Source of the DNA: Vibrio nigripulchritudo ATCC 27043
GTDB taxonomy: Bacteria > Pseudomonadota > Gammaproteobacteria > Enterobacterales > Vibrionaceae
Direction: 5' to 3'
DNA: 64,000 nt
Assembly (NCBI RefSeq): GCF_000222685.1
Contig: NZ_AFWJ01000112.1
Location: forward strand, 124,001-188,000
This document shows, piece by piece, positions 20,454 to 29,280 of the stretch (positions are counted from its first letter, which is position 1; every line of letters starts with the position of its first letter). The position numbers were made by a program, and so were the translations under genes. The notes under the pieces are model-generated. The model ran no database searches. It was not told the origin of the DNA and saw only the letters and a program-made list of their open reading frames with translations.

Positions 20454-20473
20454 GACCTGAGCAGGCTCGGGTC
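20454..20473 (-). repeat. Short hairpin after the GH20 gene
   Basis: GACCTGAG / CTCGGGTC, an 8-bp stem with loop CAGG and one G-U pair, lies three bases past the GH20 stop and has no T-tract. Probably an intercistronic mRNA stabilising or processing hairpin. Confidence 0.4.
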
Positions 20474-20476
20474 TTG

Positions 20477-22396
20477 TTATTCTTGCCAGGGCGAACGGTA
20501 GTTCACTCCCAGGCGTTGCCAATGTGGCAAATGTCCTTTAAGTCTGGATAAGTAATCCAGCCAGTTACGATCTTTAGCCTGACTCCAGCACACTTCTGCC
20601 AGTGCAGTGAGTCGCGGGAATACCATGTATTCGAGTCGGGATTGGTTAGTGACTTTTTCACACCAAAGCGCACACTGCACTCCCCAGATCCTTTGGCGAA
20701 CAGGATCGTTTTCTGAGGCGGAGCTCAGAGGTTCATACTGGTAAGCCATCTCAAGAGGTACAGGATTTGCCCAGTCCACTCCCGGTTCTTCTGGCGCATA
20801 GTCTTGGGTCATATCAAGGTAAGTGGTTTGCGCTGGTTGCAGCACAACGTCAAAGCCTTGTTGCGCGCATTGCAACGCAGCTTCTTCGTTCATCCAGGCA
20901 AAGATAACGGTGTCTTTAGACACTTTGTTTCCGTGCTTGGCTTCTTCCCAACCGAGCATGCGCTTGCCCAACGATTTCAGTTTGCGTTCGGCATGGCGAA
21001 GTAAATGACCCTGAAGCTCAGAAGCTTCCGTGTAGCCGTGCTCTTTCATCATCGCCTGACATTTAGGGCTCTCCGTCCAGACATTTTTAGGAACTTCATC
21101 AGCACCTATATGAACGTATTGTGATGGGAACAAACCCGCGACTTCCGTCAGAACGGTATCTAAAAATTGGTAAGTACCATCTAAAGCAGGAGACAGTACG
21201 TTGTCGTTGTAGTTCTGAATACTCAGATATTCAGAAGAGTCTTGTGGATCAACCAGTAATTCAGGTAAGGCTTTGATTGCCGCTCGGCAGTGACCCGGAA
21301 TATCAATTTCTGGAATAACGGTGATCGATCTTGTCGCCGCGTATTCGATCACTTCTTGCACTTCTTCCTGTGTGTAGTAGCCACCATAAGTTTCAGACAG
21401 ATGGCTGTACTGAGCATCGTTCTGCGTTTCTGGTCCACGTTTGGAACCAGTTTGAGTCAGTTCAGGGAAGGCTTTGATCTCTAGTCGCCAGCCTTCATCA
21501 TCGGTTAAATGCCAGTGAAAGTAGTTAAACTTGTAGTACGCCAGATGGTTGATCAGCTGTTTGACCTGAGCCACGCTGTGAAAGTGTCTGGCGCAATCCA
21601 GCATCATTCCACGATAACCATAGCGAGGGCTGTCTTTAATGGTAATGCTGGGCAGTGTGCTACTGACTTTTTGTGCTGATATTAGTTGAAGCAAAGAGGC
21701 GCAGGCATGAACGAAACCCGAGCGTGAACCGGACTCCAGCGTAATAGATTTCTCGCGAATTTTAAGGCAGTAGTGCCCTTTATCCAGAGTTGGATTACTG
21801 CGAAATACGATGTCACCCTGCGCATTGTTCTTTAACGAGATCCCTGTCAGCGACTGTACTTCCTGCTTTAGCCATTCAACAGCATTGCTTGCCAGAGTGC
21901 TGGTGACGTTAAGACCGGATGCATCACTCAGGGAGAAGTAACCGTCTTGCGCCGTAAAGCTTGCAGGCTTTGGAATAATGGCGAAATCAGCTGCTTCAAC
22001 CTGAGGGATGGATTCACGTTTTTTGTATGGCGACATCAGCGCGATTGGCGTGATATCGACCGTTAGGTTCTGAACGCTATCACCATCACGAATTTCTAAA
22101 TACGCATCATCGATACCGTCCGCCAAGTAGCGAAACGGTGAAGTATTCACGGAGAATTCAATGTAGTAATGATGATTGGCCGACAGGCTTTGTTCGACGT
22201 TTGTAGAGAGCACACAATGGCTACCCACTTGATCGATGACACCTTGACTTAAGGTGTCCGCAAGGATGTATCGATCTAATGAGAAATGCAATGCCCAGCC
22301 AGACAAATCCTGATCACTGAGGTTATGCAAAGTCAGCCCGAATCGGGATACTCCATTTTGCTCTGATAGCACAGCAAGATCGACACGATAATTCAT
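20477..22396 (-). CDS. Beta-N-acetylhexosaminidase (GH20), cytoplasmic
   Basis: Exo-acting GH20 enzyme of 639 residues, ortholog of VC0613. An N-terminal carbohydrate-binding-like domain precedes the GH20b domain and the TIM barrel. The catalytic Asp-Glu pair is in HIGADEVPK near residue 431, and HWHLTDDEGWR is the conserved barrel signature. There is no signal peptide, so it should act on imported oligomers or aryl/alkyl GlcNAc glycosides in the cytoplasm and complement the phosphorylase. It starts five bases after the kinase gene ends. Confidence 0.93.
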   Translation of the reverse strand: MNYRVDLAVLSEQNGVSRFGLTLHNLSDQDLSGWALHFSLDRYILADTLSQGVIDQVGSHCVLSTNVEQSLSANHHYYIEFSVNTSPFRYLADGIDDAYLEIRDGDSVQNLTVDITPIALMSPYKKRESIPQVEAADFAIIPKPASFTAQDGYFSLSDASGLNVTSTLASNAVEWLKQEVQSLTGISLKNNAQGDIVFRSNPTLDKGHYCLKIREKSITLESGSRSGFVHACASLLQLISAQKVSSTLPSITIKDSPRYGYRGMMLDCARHFHSVAQVKQLINHLAYYKFNYFHWHLTDDEGWRLEIKAFPELTQTGSKRGPETQNDAQYSHLSETYGGYYTQEEVQEVIEYAATRSITVIPEIDIPGHCRAAIKALPELLVDPQDSSEYLSIQNYNDNVLSPALDGTYQFLDTVLTEVAGLFPSQYVHIGADEVPKNVWTESPKCQAMMKEHGYTEASELQGHLLRHAERKLKSLGKRMLGWEEAKHGNKVSKDTVIFAWMNEEAALQCAQQGFDVVLQPAQTTYLDMTQDYAPEEPGVDWANPVPLEMAYQYEPLSSASENDPVRQRIWGVQCALWCEKVTNQSRLEYMVFPRLTALAEVCWSQAKDRNWLDYLSRLKGHLPHWQRLGVNYRSPWQE

Positions 22397-22401
22397 AGTC
22401 T

Positions 22402-23286
22402 CTACCCTTGATTGAATAGGTTATGCTCAGGTTTGTTTGCCATCATGATGCCGCCTTCAATCGCATCATGCTTAGGGGCTACGATCCATTCTTGGACCGG
22501 AGGGGAAAGCCATTTCACGATGCGTTCAGCAATGCTGCCCATCAGCGAAATTTGTGTTGCCCCCTTCTTATTCAGAGCAATCAAAAACATTTCGATGTCG
22601 GCTGCGGTTTGCTTAAGCATTTTGATGCCCAAAGCATCGCCCTGTTTCGCGTGTTCAAAAATGGCAGGTGAGAACTGACCGTAGTCACGAGGCTTCGCCG
22701 TTTTCGACCAGGCCACAATATTGTCGACATTGTTGTCAAAATGGGTCATGACGTGTTCTGCCAGAGCGGTCTTAGGAACAATACCATCCTCTGCCAGTAG
22801 CACTTGCTGAATCAGGCTCAGACCCATTACTGCGCCGCCACCTTGATCCGATATCGGAAATTCGCGACCTCCAACCACATGCTGTTGCCCGTCTTTGAGC
22901 AAAATGCCGCAAGAACCCGTACCAGCGATCATGATGGCTCCGTTTTCACCGTTATGCGCACCAAGACATGCACCATAGGCATCTGTGTTTAACACCACAC
23001 TGGCGAACGGGTGGGGCAGTGCCATAAAGTCGTGCCAGAAAGATTCCTGTTCAGCTCCTGCTAACGCCATTCCAAGGTGCATACTGGCGAAGTCTGATTC
23101 ACTCAATCCACCTTGTCTGGCTGCTTCAGATACCGCAGTCACAATGGAATCCATCGCCAGTCCAACGCCTAACATGATGTTGGCGCTGCCGCTTTTGGCT
23201 TCTCCAATCAAGTTGCCTTGCTCGTCTCTGATTCGCGCTCGGCAAGAGGTGCCGCCGCCGTCAATCCCGACCAAATATTGCGTCAT
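22402..23286 (-). CDS. N-acetylglucosamine kinase (BadF/BadG/BcrA/BcrD family)
   Basis: ATP-dependent sugar kinase of 294 residues; ortholog of VC0614, described as an ATP-dependent GlcNAc kinase of the chitin catabolic pathway. The phosphate-1 motif is GIDGGGTSCRAR at the N-terminus, and a second glycine-rich loop is GTGSCGILL. I start at ATG 23286 (MTQYLVGIDGGG), not at the longer frame, because this ATG overlaps the TGA of the GH9 gene by four bases. The kinase fold also begins immediately there. Its role is to phosphorylate the free GlcNAc released by the phosphorylase, giving GlcNAc-6-P. Confidence 0.93.
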   Translation of the reverse strand: MTQYLVGIDGGGTSCRARIRDEQGNLIGEAKSGSANIMLGVGLAMDSIVTAVSEAARQGGLSESDFASMHLGMALAGAEQESFWHDFMALPHPFASVVLNTDAYGACLGAHNGENGAIMIAGTGSCGILLKDGQQHVVGGREFPISDQGGGAVMGLSLIQQVLLAEDGIVPKTALAEHVMTHFDNNVDNIVAWSKTAKPRDYGQFSPAIFEHAKQGDALGIKMLKQTAADIEMFLIALNKKGATQISLMGSIAERIVKWLSPPVQEWIVAPKHDAIEGGIMMANKPEHNLFNQG

Positions 23287-25019
23287 TGATTTGTGTCCTG
23301 TGTTTGAATTTTGTCCTGCGTTTGAGTAGTGAACTGCGACATGGTTGCGAGTAGGAACCACGCACCATGAGGGATCCACTGTTCACCCCATCGCCAGTTC
23401 TGCATCATGTCGTCTTTTTGCCCCGGAGGGTTAAAAGCAATGTCTTCTTCGTCTTCAAAGCCACCAGTAATGCCATTACAGACGCCACCTTTGGCATTAA
23501 AGAAGCCGTATTGTGGAAGGTAGTCAGGGTTGTTTTTGCCATGACCGTCTAGCATGCACATGTCATAAGGGTTCAGACCGACAATCCAGTCTAAACAGCG
23601 TTGTGCATATTGCTCGGCTTTAGGCAGTAAAGATTCATCCAAATATGGCTTCGCCAGATAGATCATGCTTGCCAGTGATCCCAGGCGGGCATTCTCACCC
23701 TGCCACCAGTAGCCCGTTTCGTTGTCATGCGCGACAAAGAAGGCATCGCGCTTTTCTCCGTTTACGGATTTCACATACTGACGAGGGTAACCAAACGGGT
23801 TGGCTGTATCGTGAGTGATGGTCAGTTCAAATGACACGGCTTTATTGACCACCGCACGAATTTTGGATTTCTGAGATTCGCGTCTTTCGACGGCAAGATA
23901 TTCACAAAGAGCAATCACAGGTAAACCTGCTTCTGCTGCGTGATAGTAAGGTCGGCTGCCATCGTCGGTAGCAGCCCAAAAATGTTCAAAGCGTGCATCG
24001 GAAAGTTGGCGAAGTGACAGGCGGTTTGCCCACATTTGCCCTTCCGATAAGTAACACTGCTCGCCGGTTGAGCGGTAAAGCTCAACACAGGCTAGCAATG
24101 CACAATACTCATCAATGATGTTCTCTTCACCATCATTGAGATACTGAGTATTGTACTCCTTTAAGTGCCAGTAACCTTTTTCCGCTGCCTGCAAGTATTG
24201 CTCTTGTGAAAATTCTCCACAAACATCGAGCCTTGAAGCCGCGGCTAAAGCTGCAATTGCGATTCCGCCACCCTGACGAAAACCAGCTTGGTAGTCGTCA
24301 GATTTGTGACCGTCCTGCGTTGCGTAGGCACAGATCTCCCGTTGTTTGACGTCCTTGCTCCATTTGTCAAAGACAGTCATATAAAAGAAACCCTCCGGGT
24401 GTTGCATACGGGCTAAGAAGTCAGCACCGAACAGTGCTTCTTCGGTTAGCCTCACCCGAGAATACGTTGCAAAGTCAGAGCGCTCCTCCACTAACTCTAG
24501 TCCTTTCAACATATTCCATACGACCATTGGAGTTTGTTGAGGGTTTAAAAAATTGGCGTAAGACAGGTGACTCAGATATTTACTTACATCACCTGACGCG
24601 TCGTACCATCCACCGCGAACGTCGACAGTTTTGTCTGAGTTGAGGAGGGGAATGGTGCGATCCTGTTTCTCATAAATCCCGCCACAACGTTGGGATTTAA
24701 AGTAGTGCAAAACATCCGAGAAAGTGGTGTTCATCAACACCCCTTCACAAATGTCAAAAGGAGAAGATTGCAGCTCGTTGACTCTTAATACATAGCGTCC
24801 TTCGACTGCGAATTCCGAAAAGTCGATTTCGCAGAACAGCCCCTGGTGCCAGCGGGCGACTTGTGTTGGCTGACCAACATCAAAAGAAGCCACGACTTCA
24901 TCAGAATCTACCCTGACCAGTTCAGCTTTACTGCTTTCAGCCAATGCTTCGCTGATACATAGCACTGCGTGCTTTGTACCTGACGTTTCGTAGCCTATCT
25001 GGTTAGTTAAGAGTTGCAT
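23283..25019 (-). CDS. GH9 family glycosidase, chitin-cluster glucosaminidase
   Basis: Glycoside hydrolase family 9 protein of 578 residues, ortholog of VC0615. The N-terminal immunoglobulin-like CelD_N domain (about 1-90) precedes the (alpha/alpha)6 catalytic domain with WYDASGDVSKYL near residue 140 carrying the catalytic aspartates. GH9 is mostly a cellulase family, but members in this gene context act on chitosan-type glucosaminides. It has no signal peptide, so the substrate must be imported. The start at 25019 (MQLLTNQIGYET) has GGGAGA upstream; the longer frame adds only twelve unlikely residues. Confidence 0.9.
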   Translation of the reverse strand: MQLLTNQIGYETSGTKHAVLCISEALAESSKAELVRVDSDEVVASFDVGQPTQVARWHQGLFCEIDFSEFAVEGRYVLRVNELQSSPFDICEGVLMNTTFSDVLHYFKSQRCGGIYEKQDRTIPLLNSDKTVDVRGGWYDASGDVSKYLSHLSYANFLNPQQTPMVVWNMLKGLELVEERSDFATYSRVRLTEEALFGADFLARMQHPEGFFYMTVFDKWSKDVKQREICAYATQDGHKSDDYQAGFRQGGGIAIAALAAASRLDVCGEFSQEQYLQAAEKGYWHLKEYNTQYLNDGEENIIDEYCALLACVELYRSTGEQCYLSEGQMWANRLSLRQLSDARFEHFWAATDDGSRPYYHAAEAGLPVIALCEYLAVERRESQKSKIRAVVNKAVSFELTITHDTANPFGYPRQYVKSVNGEKRDAFFVAHDNETGYWWQGENARLGSLASMIYLAKPYLDESLLPKAEQYAQRCLDWIVGLNPYDMCMLDGHGKNNPDYLPQYGFFNAKGGVCNGITGGFEDEEDIAFNPPGQKDDMMQNWRWGEQWIPHGAWFLLATMSQFTTQTQDKIQTQDTNQ

Positions 25020-25085
25020 GGGGTTCTCCCGTAAAAGTACATCTGGGAGGCACAAATCTGTGCCTCAAATTTAGCTTGAGTATAT

Positions 25086-26078
25086 TTATTCGTACAAATA
25101 ACAACGCACAAAGTGGTTGTCAGACAGTTGAGTTACCGCTGGCAGCTTTTCACGACATTTGTCTGAAGCGTGAGTACAGCGACCAGAGAACGGGCAACCA
25201 ACAGATTCAGGTGTCCACAATGGGATCTCACCCTTATTGCCTTTCAATTTTTCGTGTATCGATTTCTTAGGATCCGGTACTGCGGATACCAATAGCTGGG
25301 TGTAAGGGTGCTGAGGATCGTGAATGATTTCTTCCGTATCTCCCCATTCCACCATGTGACCCACGTACATCACGGCAAGATCTTCGGCGATGTAACGCGC
25401 CGTAGCGATATCGTGCGTGATGTAAAGCAGAGACATCTGCTTTTCAAATTTCATTTCTTCCATCAGGTTTAAAACACCTGCTCGGATAGATACGTCCAAC
25501 ATGGACGTTGGTTCATCGGCGAGAACCACTTCCGCACCGACAGCAATATTTCTTGCCAGATTAACGCGCTGACGCTGACCGCCAGACAGCTGATGCGGGA
25601 ATTTTTGTGCGGTTTCCTTTGGTGGAATTAACCCCACTTGCTCCAGAAGATCGTACACACGCTCTTCGAGCTCTTTTTTATTGCCGGACGTGACTTTTTT
25701 GTGAATCAGCAACGGGCGAGCAATATGGTGGAAGATATTGTGCGTTGGGTTCAATGAACCAAACGGGTCTTGCCATACCATCTGGACGCCTTCGCGGTAG
25801 TGCATCAGGTCTTTTCTGTCGTTGATAGACTGAATGTCACGACCTTTGTATTCGATAACGCCTTCAGTTGGGGCGTACATTTTCGCAATCATTTTTGCCG
25901 TAGTGGATTTGCCTGAACCAGACTCTCCAACAACCGACAGACCGCGGCTTTTATACATTTTGAATGACACGTCATTAATGGCACGCATCATAGGTTGGTT
26001 TAGGGCGTTACTGTTGATAGGGAAGTCTTTTACGACGTTCTTTCCTTCAACTAGCAGTTCGCCAAAATCTTTGCTCAT
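25086..26078 (-). CDS. Chitobiose ABC transporter ATP-binding protein (DppF/OppF type)
   Basis: ATPase subunit of 330 residues with Walker A GESGSGKSTTAK, Q-loop VWQDPFGSLNP, signature LSGGQRQRVNLARN and Walker B VVLADEPTS. The C-terminal oligopeptide-type extension has cysteines in CPFSGRCTHASDKC, which often bind an iron-sulfur cluster or metal in Opp/Dpp ATPases. It belongs to the peptide-transporter family but serves the (GlcNAc)2 importer here, as VC0616 does. Confidence 0.92.
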   Translation of the reverse strand: MSKDFGELLVEGKNVVKDFPINSNALNQPMMRAINDVSFKMYKSRGLSVVGESGSGKSTTAKMIAKMYAPTEGVIEYKGRDIQSINDRKDLMHYREGVQMVWQDPFGSLNPTHNIFHHIARPLLIHKKVTSGNKKELEERVYDLLEQVGLIPPKETAQKFPHQLSGGQRQRVNLARNIAVGAEVVLADEPTSMLDVSIRAGVLNLMEEMKFEKQMSLLYITHDIATARYIAEDLAVMYVGHMVEWGDTEEIIHDPQHPYTQLLVSAVPDPKKSIHEKLKGNKGEIPLWTPESVGCPFSGRCTHASDKCREKLPAVTQLSDNHFVRCYLYE

Positions 26079-26124
26079 AATTGTCTCCAGTTTCTCTTTT
26101 TCGCTTTTTTATTTTTTATTGGCT

Positions 26125-27108
26125 CTATGCTTTGGCCGTAGCGATTGGTTGACCATATAAATGGCAGTTAGAGAAGCGGTTTGGTTCTATTTGACGCAGT
26201 GATGTTGCTTGGGTAGTACATGCTTCGTGTACTCGTTCGCAACGCGCCTGAAAACGACACCCGGTTGGAACTTCCAGTAGGTTCAACGGGTTGCCAGGAA
26301 TACCAGTTAACTTGGTTTTTGGACCAGTTAATGGAGGGAACGAACTTCCCAGCCCTTTTGTATAAGGATGATATGGGCTTTCCAGAATTTCTTTCGAAGG
26401 CGCTACTTCAATCAGTTCACCGGAATACATGATGCCAATGCGGTCAGAGAACTCGACCATCAGTGACAAATCGTGAGTAATGAACAGAATTGAGAAGCCG
26501 AACTCTTCTTTGAGCGCGTAAATCTTTTGAAGGATCTCGCGTTGTACAACAACATCAAGCGCGGTGGTTGGCTCATCCATAATGATCATTTTTGGATTGA
26601 GTGCCAACGCGATAGCGATAACCAGACGCTGACGCATACCACCAGAGAACTGGTGTGGGTAGTCGCTTAGACGGCTAGGGTGAATATCTACGATTTCCAG
26701 TAATCCTTCGGCACGGCGTTTTGCCTGCTCTCGGGTCATGTTCGTGTGACGCATAATTACGTCACAGAACTGATCTTCCATTGTAAGGACTGGGTTGAGC
26801 GCGTTCATCGCGCTCTGGAACACCATAGACATCTCACTCCAGCGGAACGCTTGCATGCGTTCGTCGCTATATTGAAGGATATCTTCGCCATTGAAGATAA
26901 CCTCTCCGCCAGTGATAAACGCTGGCGGCTTATGAAGCCGCATCAGCGAAAAGGCAACGGTGGACTTACCACAGCCTGACTCTCCAGCCAGACCAAAGAC
27001 TTCACCTTTACCAATATCAAAGCTTACGTTGTTACAGGCGCGGACATCGCCCGCGTCTGTAATGTAGTCAACGCATAAGTTGCGGATGGAAATGAGTGAC
27101 TCAGTCAT
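26125..27108 (-). CDS. Chitobiose ABC transporter ATP-binding protein (DppD/OppD type)
   Basis: Partner ATPase of 327 residues. Walker A is GESGCGKSTVAF, the signature FSGGMRQRLVIAIALA and Walker B MIIMDEPTTALD, with the switch histidine in FITHDLSLM. The C-terminal cysteine motif CRFQARCERVHEAC is typical of the Opp/Dpp type. It forms a heterodimer with the neighbouring ATPase. Only two bases separate it from the permease gene, so the transporter genes form a tight operon. Confidence 0.92.
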   Translation of the reverse strand: MTESLISIRNLCVDYITDAGDVRACNNVSFDIGKGEVFGLAGESGCGKSTVAFSLMRLHKPPAFITGGEVIFNGEDILQYSDERMQAFRWSEMSMVFQSAMNALNPVLTMEDQFCDVIMRHTNMTREQAKRRAEGLLEIVDIHPSRLSDYPHQFSGGMRQRLVIAIALALNPKMIIMDEPTTALDVVVQREILQKIYALKEEFGFSILFITHDLSLMVEFSDRIGIMYSGELIEVAPSKEILESPYHPYTKGLGSSFPPLTGPKTKLTGIPGNPLNLLEVPTGCRFQARCERVHEACTTQATSLRQIEPNRFSNCHLYGQPIATAKA

Positions 27109-27110
27109 AA

Positions 27111-28136
27111 TTATTTATCTCCGCTCCATAGTGCATTTTGTGGTGGCAATTCTGGCTCGCGTTCTTTCTGGTCTTGAGCGTTCAGTTTCTTCCAACGCTT
27201 CATACCTTTGTGTGAACGTAGCTGTGGGTTAGCAATTTCGTCGACAGCGAAGTTAAGCAGGGCAAGACCTGTAACCAGCAATGTCAGAGCCATACACGGT
27301 GCGACTAGTTCCCACCATGCGCCAATCAGCATGGATGATGAGGTCTGTACGTTGTACAGCATGATGCCCCAACTGATGGTGCTCGGGTCACCAAGACCTA
27401 AGAACGAGATAGTGGCTTCCATCATGATGGCGTACATAACCGAACCGATGAAACTTGCCCCTACGATAGGGATTAGGTTTGGCAGAATTTCTACGAAGAT
27501 GATTCTCCAGGAAGACTCGCCAAGTACCTCTGCGGCTTTAACAAACTCTTTTTCACGCAGTGCCAGGGTTTGGGAACGAATTACCCTCGCACCCCATGCC
27601 CAGGAGGTGCATCCCACAATAATGGCAATAGTCAGCGGACCGGCCTCTCCAATAAAGGCAGCAAGCACAAACAGGAGTGGATATTGTGGAATAACGAGCA
27701 TGATGTTCATGGCAGCCGTCAGGATGTCGTCGACCCGACCACCGAAGTAACCTGCCGAGATACCAATGATGGTAGCCAGGAAGCACACTGTGATACCTGC
27801 ACCAAAGCCAACAGCCAGTGATACACGTGCACCGTGAGCAAGCTGAGACCAAACGTCACGACCCATACGGGTTGTGCCCAGTACGTGATCGGCTTTCTTG
27901 GAAAGCAAAAGAGTACGGCGGTCAGTTGCCAGGTTTTCAGCGATCCAGCCATCAGGGTTGTTCTGAGCGGCTTTTACAACGAAACCTGGGTATTCATGTG
28001 GCTTACCAGTACGTTTGTCTGGTACGTGCTTAGTGATAAGTGGTGCTGCAACCGCAATAAAGATAAACAGGCTTAGGATAATTACACCGATTAACGCAAC
28101 CGGGTTACCTGCAACTAATTTAGCGAAACCTTTCAT
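27111..28136 (-). CDS. Chitobiose ABC transporter permease (DppC/OppC type)
   Basis: Inner-membrane permease of 341 residues. A first membrane segment (about 13-35) is followed by a periplasmic loop and a BPD_transp_1 domain with five segments. The EAA loop is recognisable as EFVKAAEVLGESSWRII. It is the ortholog of VC0618, two bases from each transporter neighbour. The C-terminal tail is long and charged (Lys/Glu/Pro rich). Confidence 0.92.
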   Translation of the reverse strand: MKGFAKLVAGNPVALIGVIILSLFIFIAVAAPLITKHVPDKRTGKPHEYPGFVVKAAQNNPDGWIAENLATDRRTLLLSKKADHVLGTTRMGRDVWSQLAHGARVSLAVGFGAGITVCFLATIIGISAGYFGGRVDDILTAAMNIMLVIPQYPLLFVLAAFIGEAGPLTIAIIVGCTSWAWGARVIRSQTLALREKEFVKAAEVLGESSWRIIFVEILPNLIPIVGASFIGSVMYAIMMEATISFLGLGDPSTISWGIMLYNVQTSSSMLIGAWWELVAPCMALTLLVTGLALLNFAVDEIANPQLRSHKGMKRWKKLNAQDQKEREPELPPQNALWSGDK

Positions 28137-28138
28137 AA

Positions 28139-29125
28139 TTATTTGCCTCCCTTACGTAGGCGAGGGTCTAGAACTACGTACAACATGTCGGCAACCAGGT
28201 TAAAGAACAGCATGAATAGCGTCATAATAAGCAGTTGCCCCTGAAGAACTTGGTAATCACGCGCGTGAATCGCATTGAATAGAACCGAACCAAGACCCGG
28301 GTAGTTAAAGATGATTTCGATGATAAGCTGACCACCGATCGCCATACCAAGTGACATAGACAAAGCCGTCACACTTGGAAGCAAGGCGTTACGTGCTGCG
28401 TAGTTGAATACCACGCGGTTTTCACTCAGACCTTTGCCCTTCGCCATCGTGATGTAATCTTCGGCAAGCAGGTTGATCATGTTGTTACGCATGTTTACCA
28501 GGAAGCCACCGATTTGGACTACAGAAGCACAGAACAGTGGTAGAACAGCGTGGTAAGCAGCGTCTTTATAAAACGCCCAGCTTGTCCAGTCCGGTGTTGT
28601 ACCTGCGGTGTAAGCGTAACCTGTTGGGAACCATTTCAGACCGATTGCGAAAGTAAACAGTGCCAGCATCGCGATAACCACCTGAGGTACTGCCTGAATA
28701 ATCAGCATACCTGGAGTGATGAAAGTATCGTAACGGCTACCGCGTTTCCAAGCCGCGAAAATACCTAAAATTGAACCGATAGAGAATGAAAGAACTACCG
28801 CTGTACCCGCTAGGAATAGAGACCAGCCAAACGCACTGCCAAGCAGCTCGTTTACGCTAAGAGGATAAAACTGAATAGAAGTGCCCAGTTCCCAGCTTAG
28901 AATGTTCTTCATGTAAGCTACGTACTGAACGAACAAGCCGCCATCTACGAAGCCCAGAAGTTGTTTCATTGCTTCAATACGTTCAGGTGTTACCTGAACT
29001 GAAGCGTTAGCGAACATCATGGTAACAGGGTCACCTGGCATTGCTCGCGGAATGATGAAGTTCAAAGTGGCTGCAACTAACAGCGCAATAAAGTAAAACG
29101 ACAAACGTCTTAAAAAATATCCCAT
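28139..29125 (-). CDS. Chitobiose ABC transporter permease (DppB/OppB type)
   Basis: Inner-membrane permease of 328 residues with the DppB-type start (MGYFLRRLSFYFIALLVAATLNFIIPR, quoted here only in part: RRLSFYFIALLV) and six membrane segments. The EAA loop is DYITMAKGKGLSENRVV. It is the ortholog of VC0619. The 155-base gap to the binding-protein gene holds a stable hairpin, so permease expression is probably kept below that of the binding protein. Confidence 0.92.
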   Translation of the reverse strand: MGYFLRRLSFYFIALLVAATLNFIIPRAMPGDPVTMMFANASVQVTPERIEAMKQLLGFVDGGLFVQYVAYMKNILSWELGTSIQFYPLSVNELLGSAFGWSLFLAGTAVVLSFSIGSILGIFAAWKRGSRYDTFITPGMLIIQAVPQVVIAMLALFTFAIGLKWFPTGYAYTAGTTPDWTSWAFYKDAAYHAVLPLFCASVVQIGGFLVNMRNNMINLLAEDYITMAKGKGLSENRVVFNYAARNALLPSVTALSMSLGMAIGGQLIIEIIFNYPGLGSVLFNAIHARDYQVLQGQLLIMTLFMLFFNLVADMLYVVLDPRLRKGGK

Positions 29126-29245
29126 AACTTATACCTTACTCACCCAGATTTTTTACCTGATCCTGGTTTCAGGACGCCCTTTTTGGAACGAGAAACCCCC
29201 TGACGACGAGCGCCATATCTTAAACTAAGAGAGGAGGGTTTAATG

Positions 29246-29269
29246 AGCGGTGCACGGAAGTACACCGCT
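29246..29269 (-). repeat. Stable hairpin between the chitobiose binding-protein and permease genes
   Basis: On the minus strand AGCGGTGTAC pairs with GTGCACCGCT (one G-U pair) around loop TTCC, twelve bases after the binding-protein stop. There is no T-tract, so it most likely protects the upstream mRNA from 3' exonucleases rather than terminating. Confidence 0.6.
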
Positions 29270-29280
29270 AAGGTTAGTAC

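Noticed and set aside
22402-23379. Longer start for the GlcNAc kinase
   Set aside because: The added 31 residues overlap the GH9 gene and do not resemble kinases; the four-base ATGA overlap at 23283-23286 marks the natural start.
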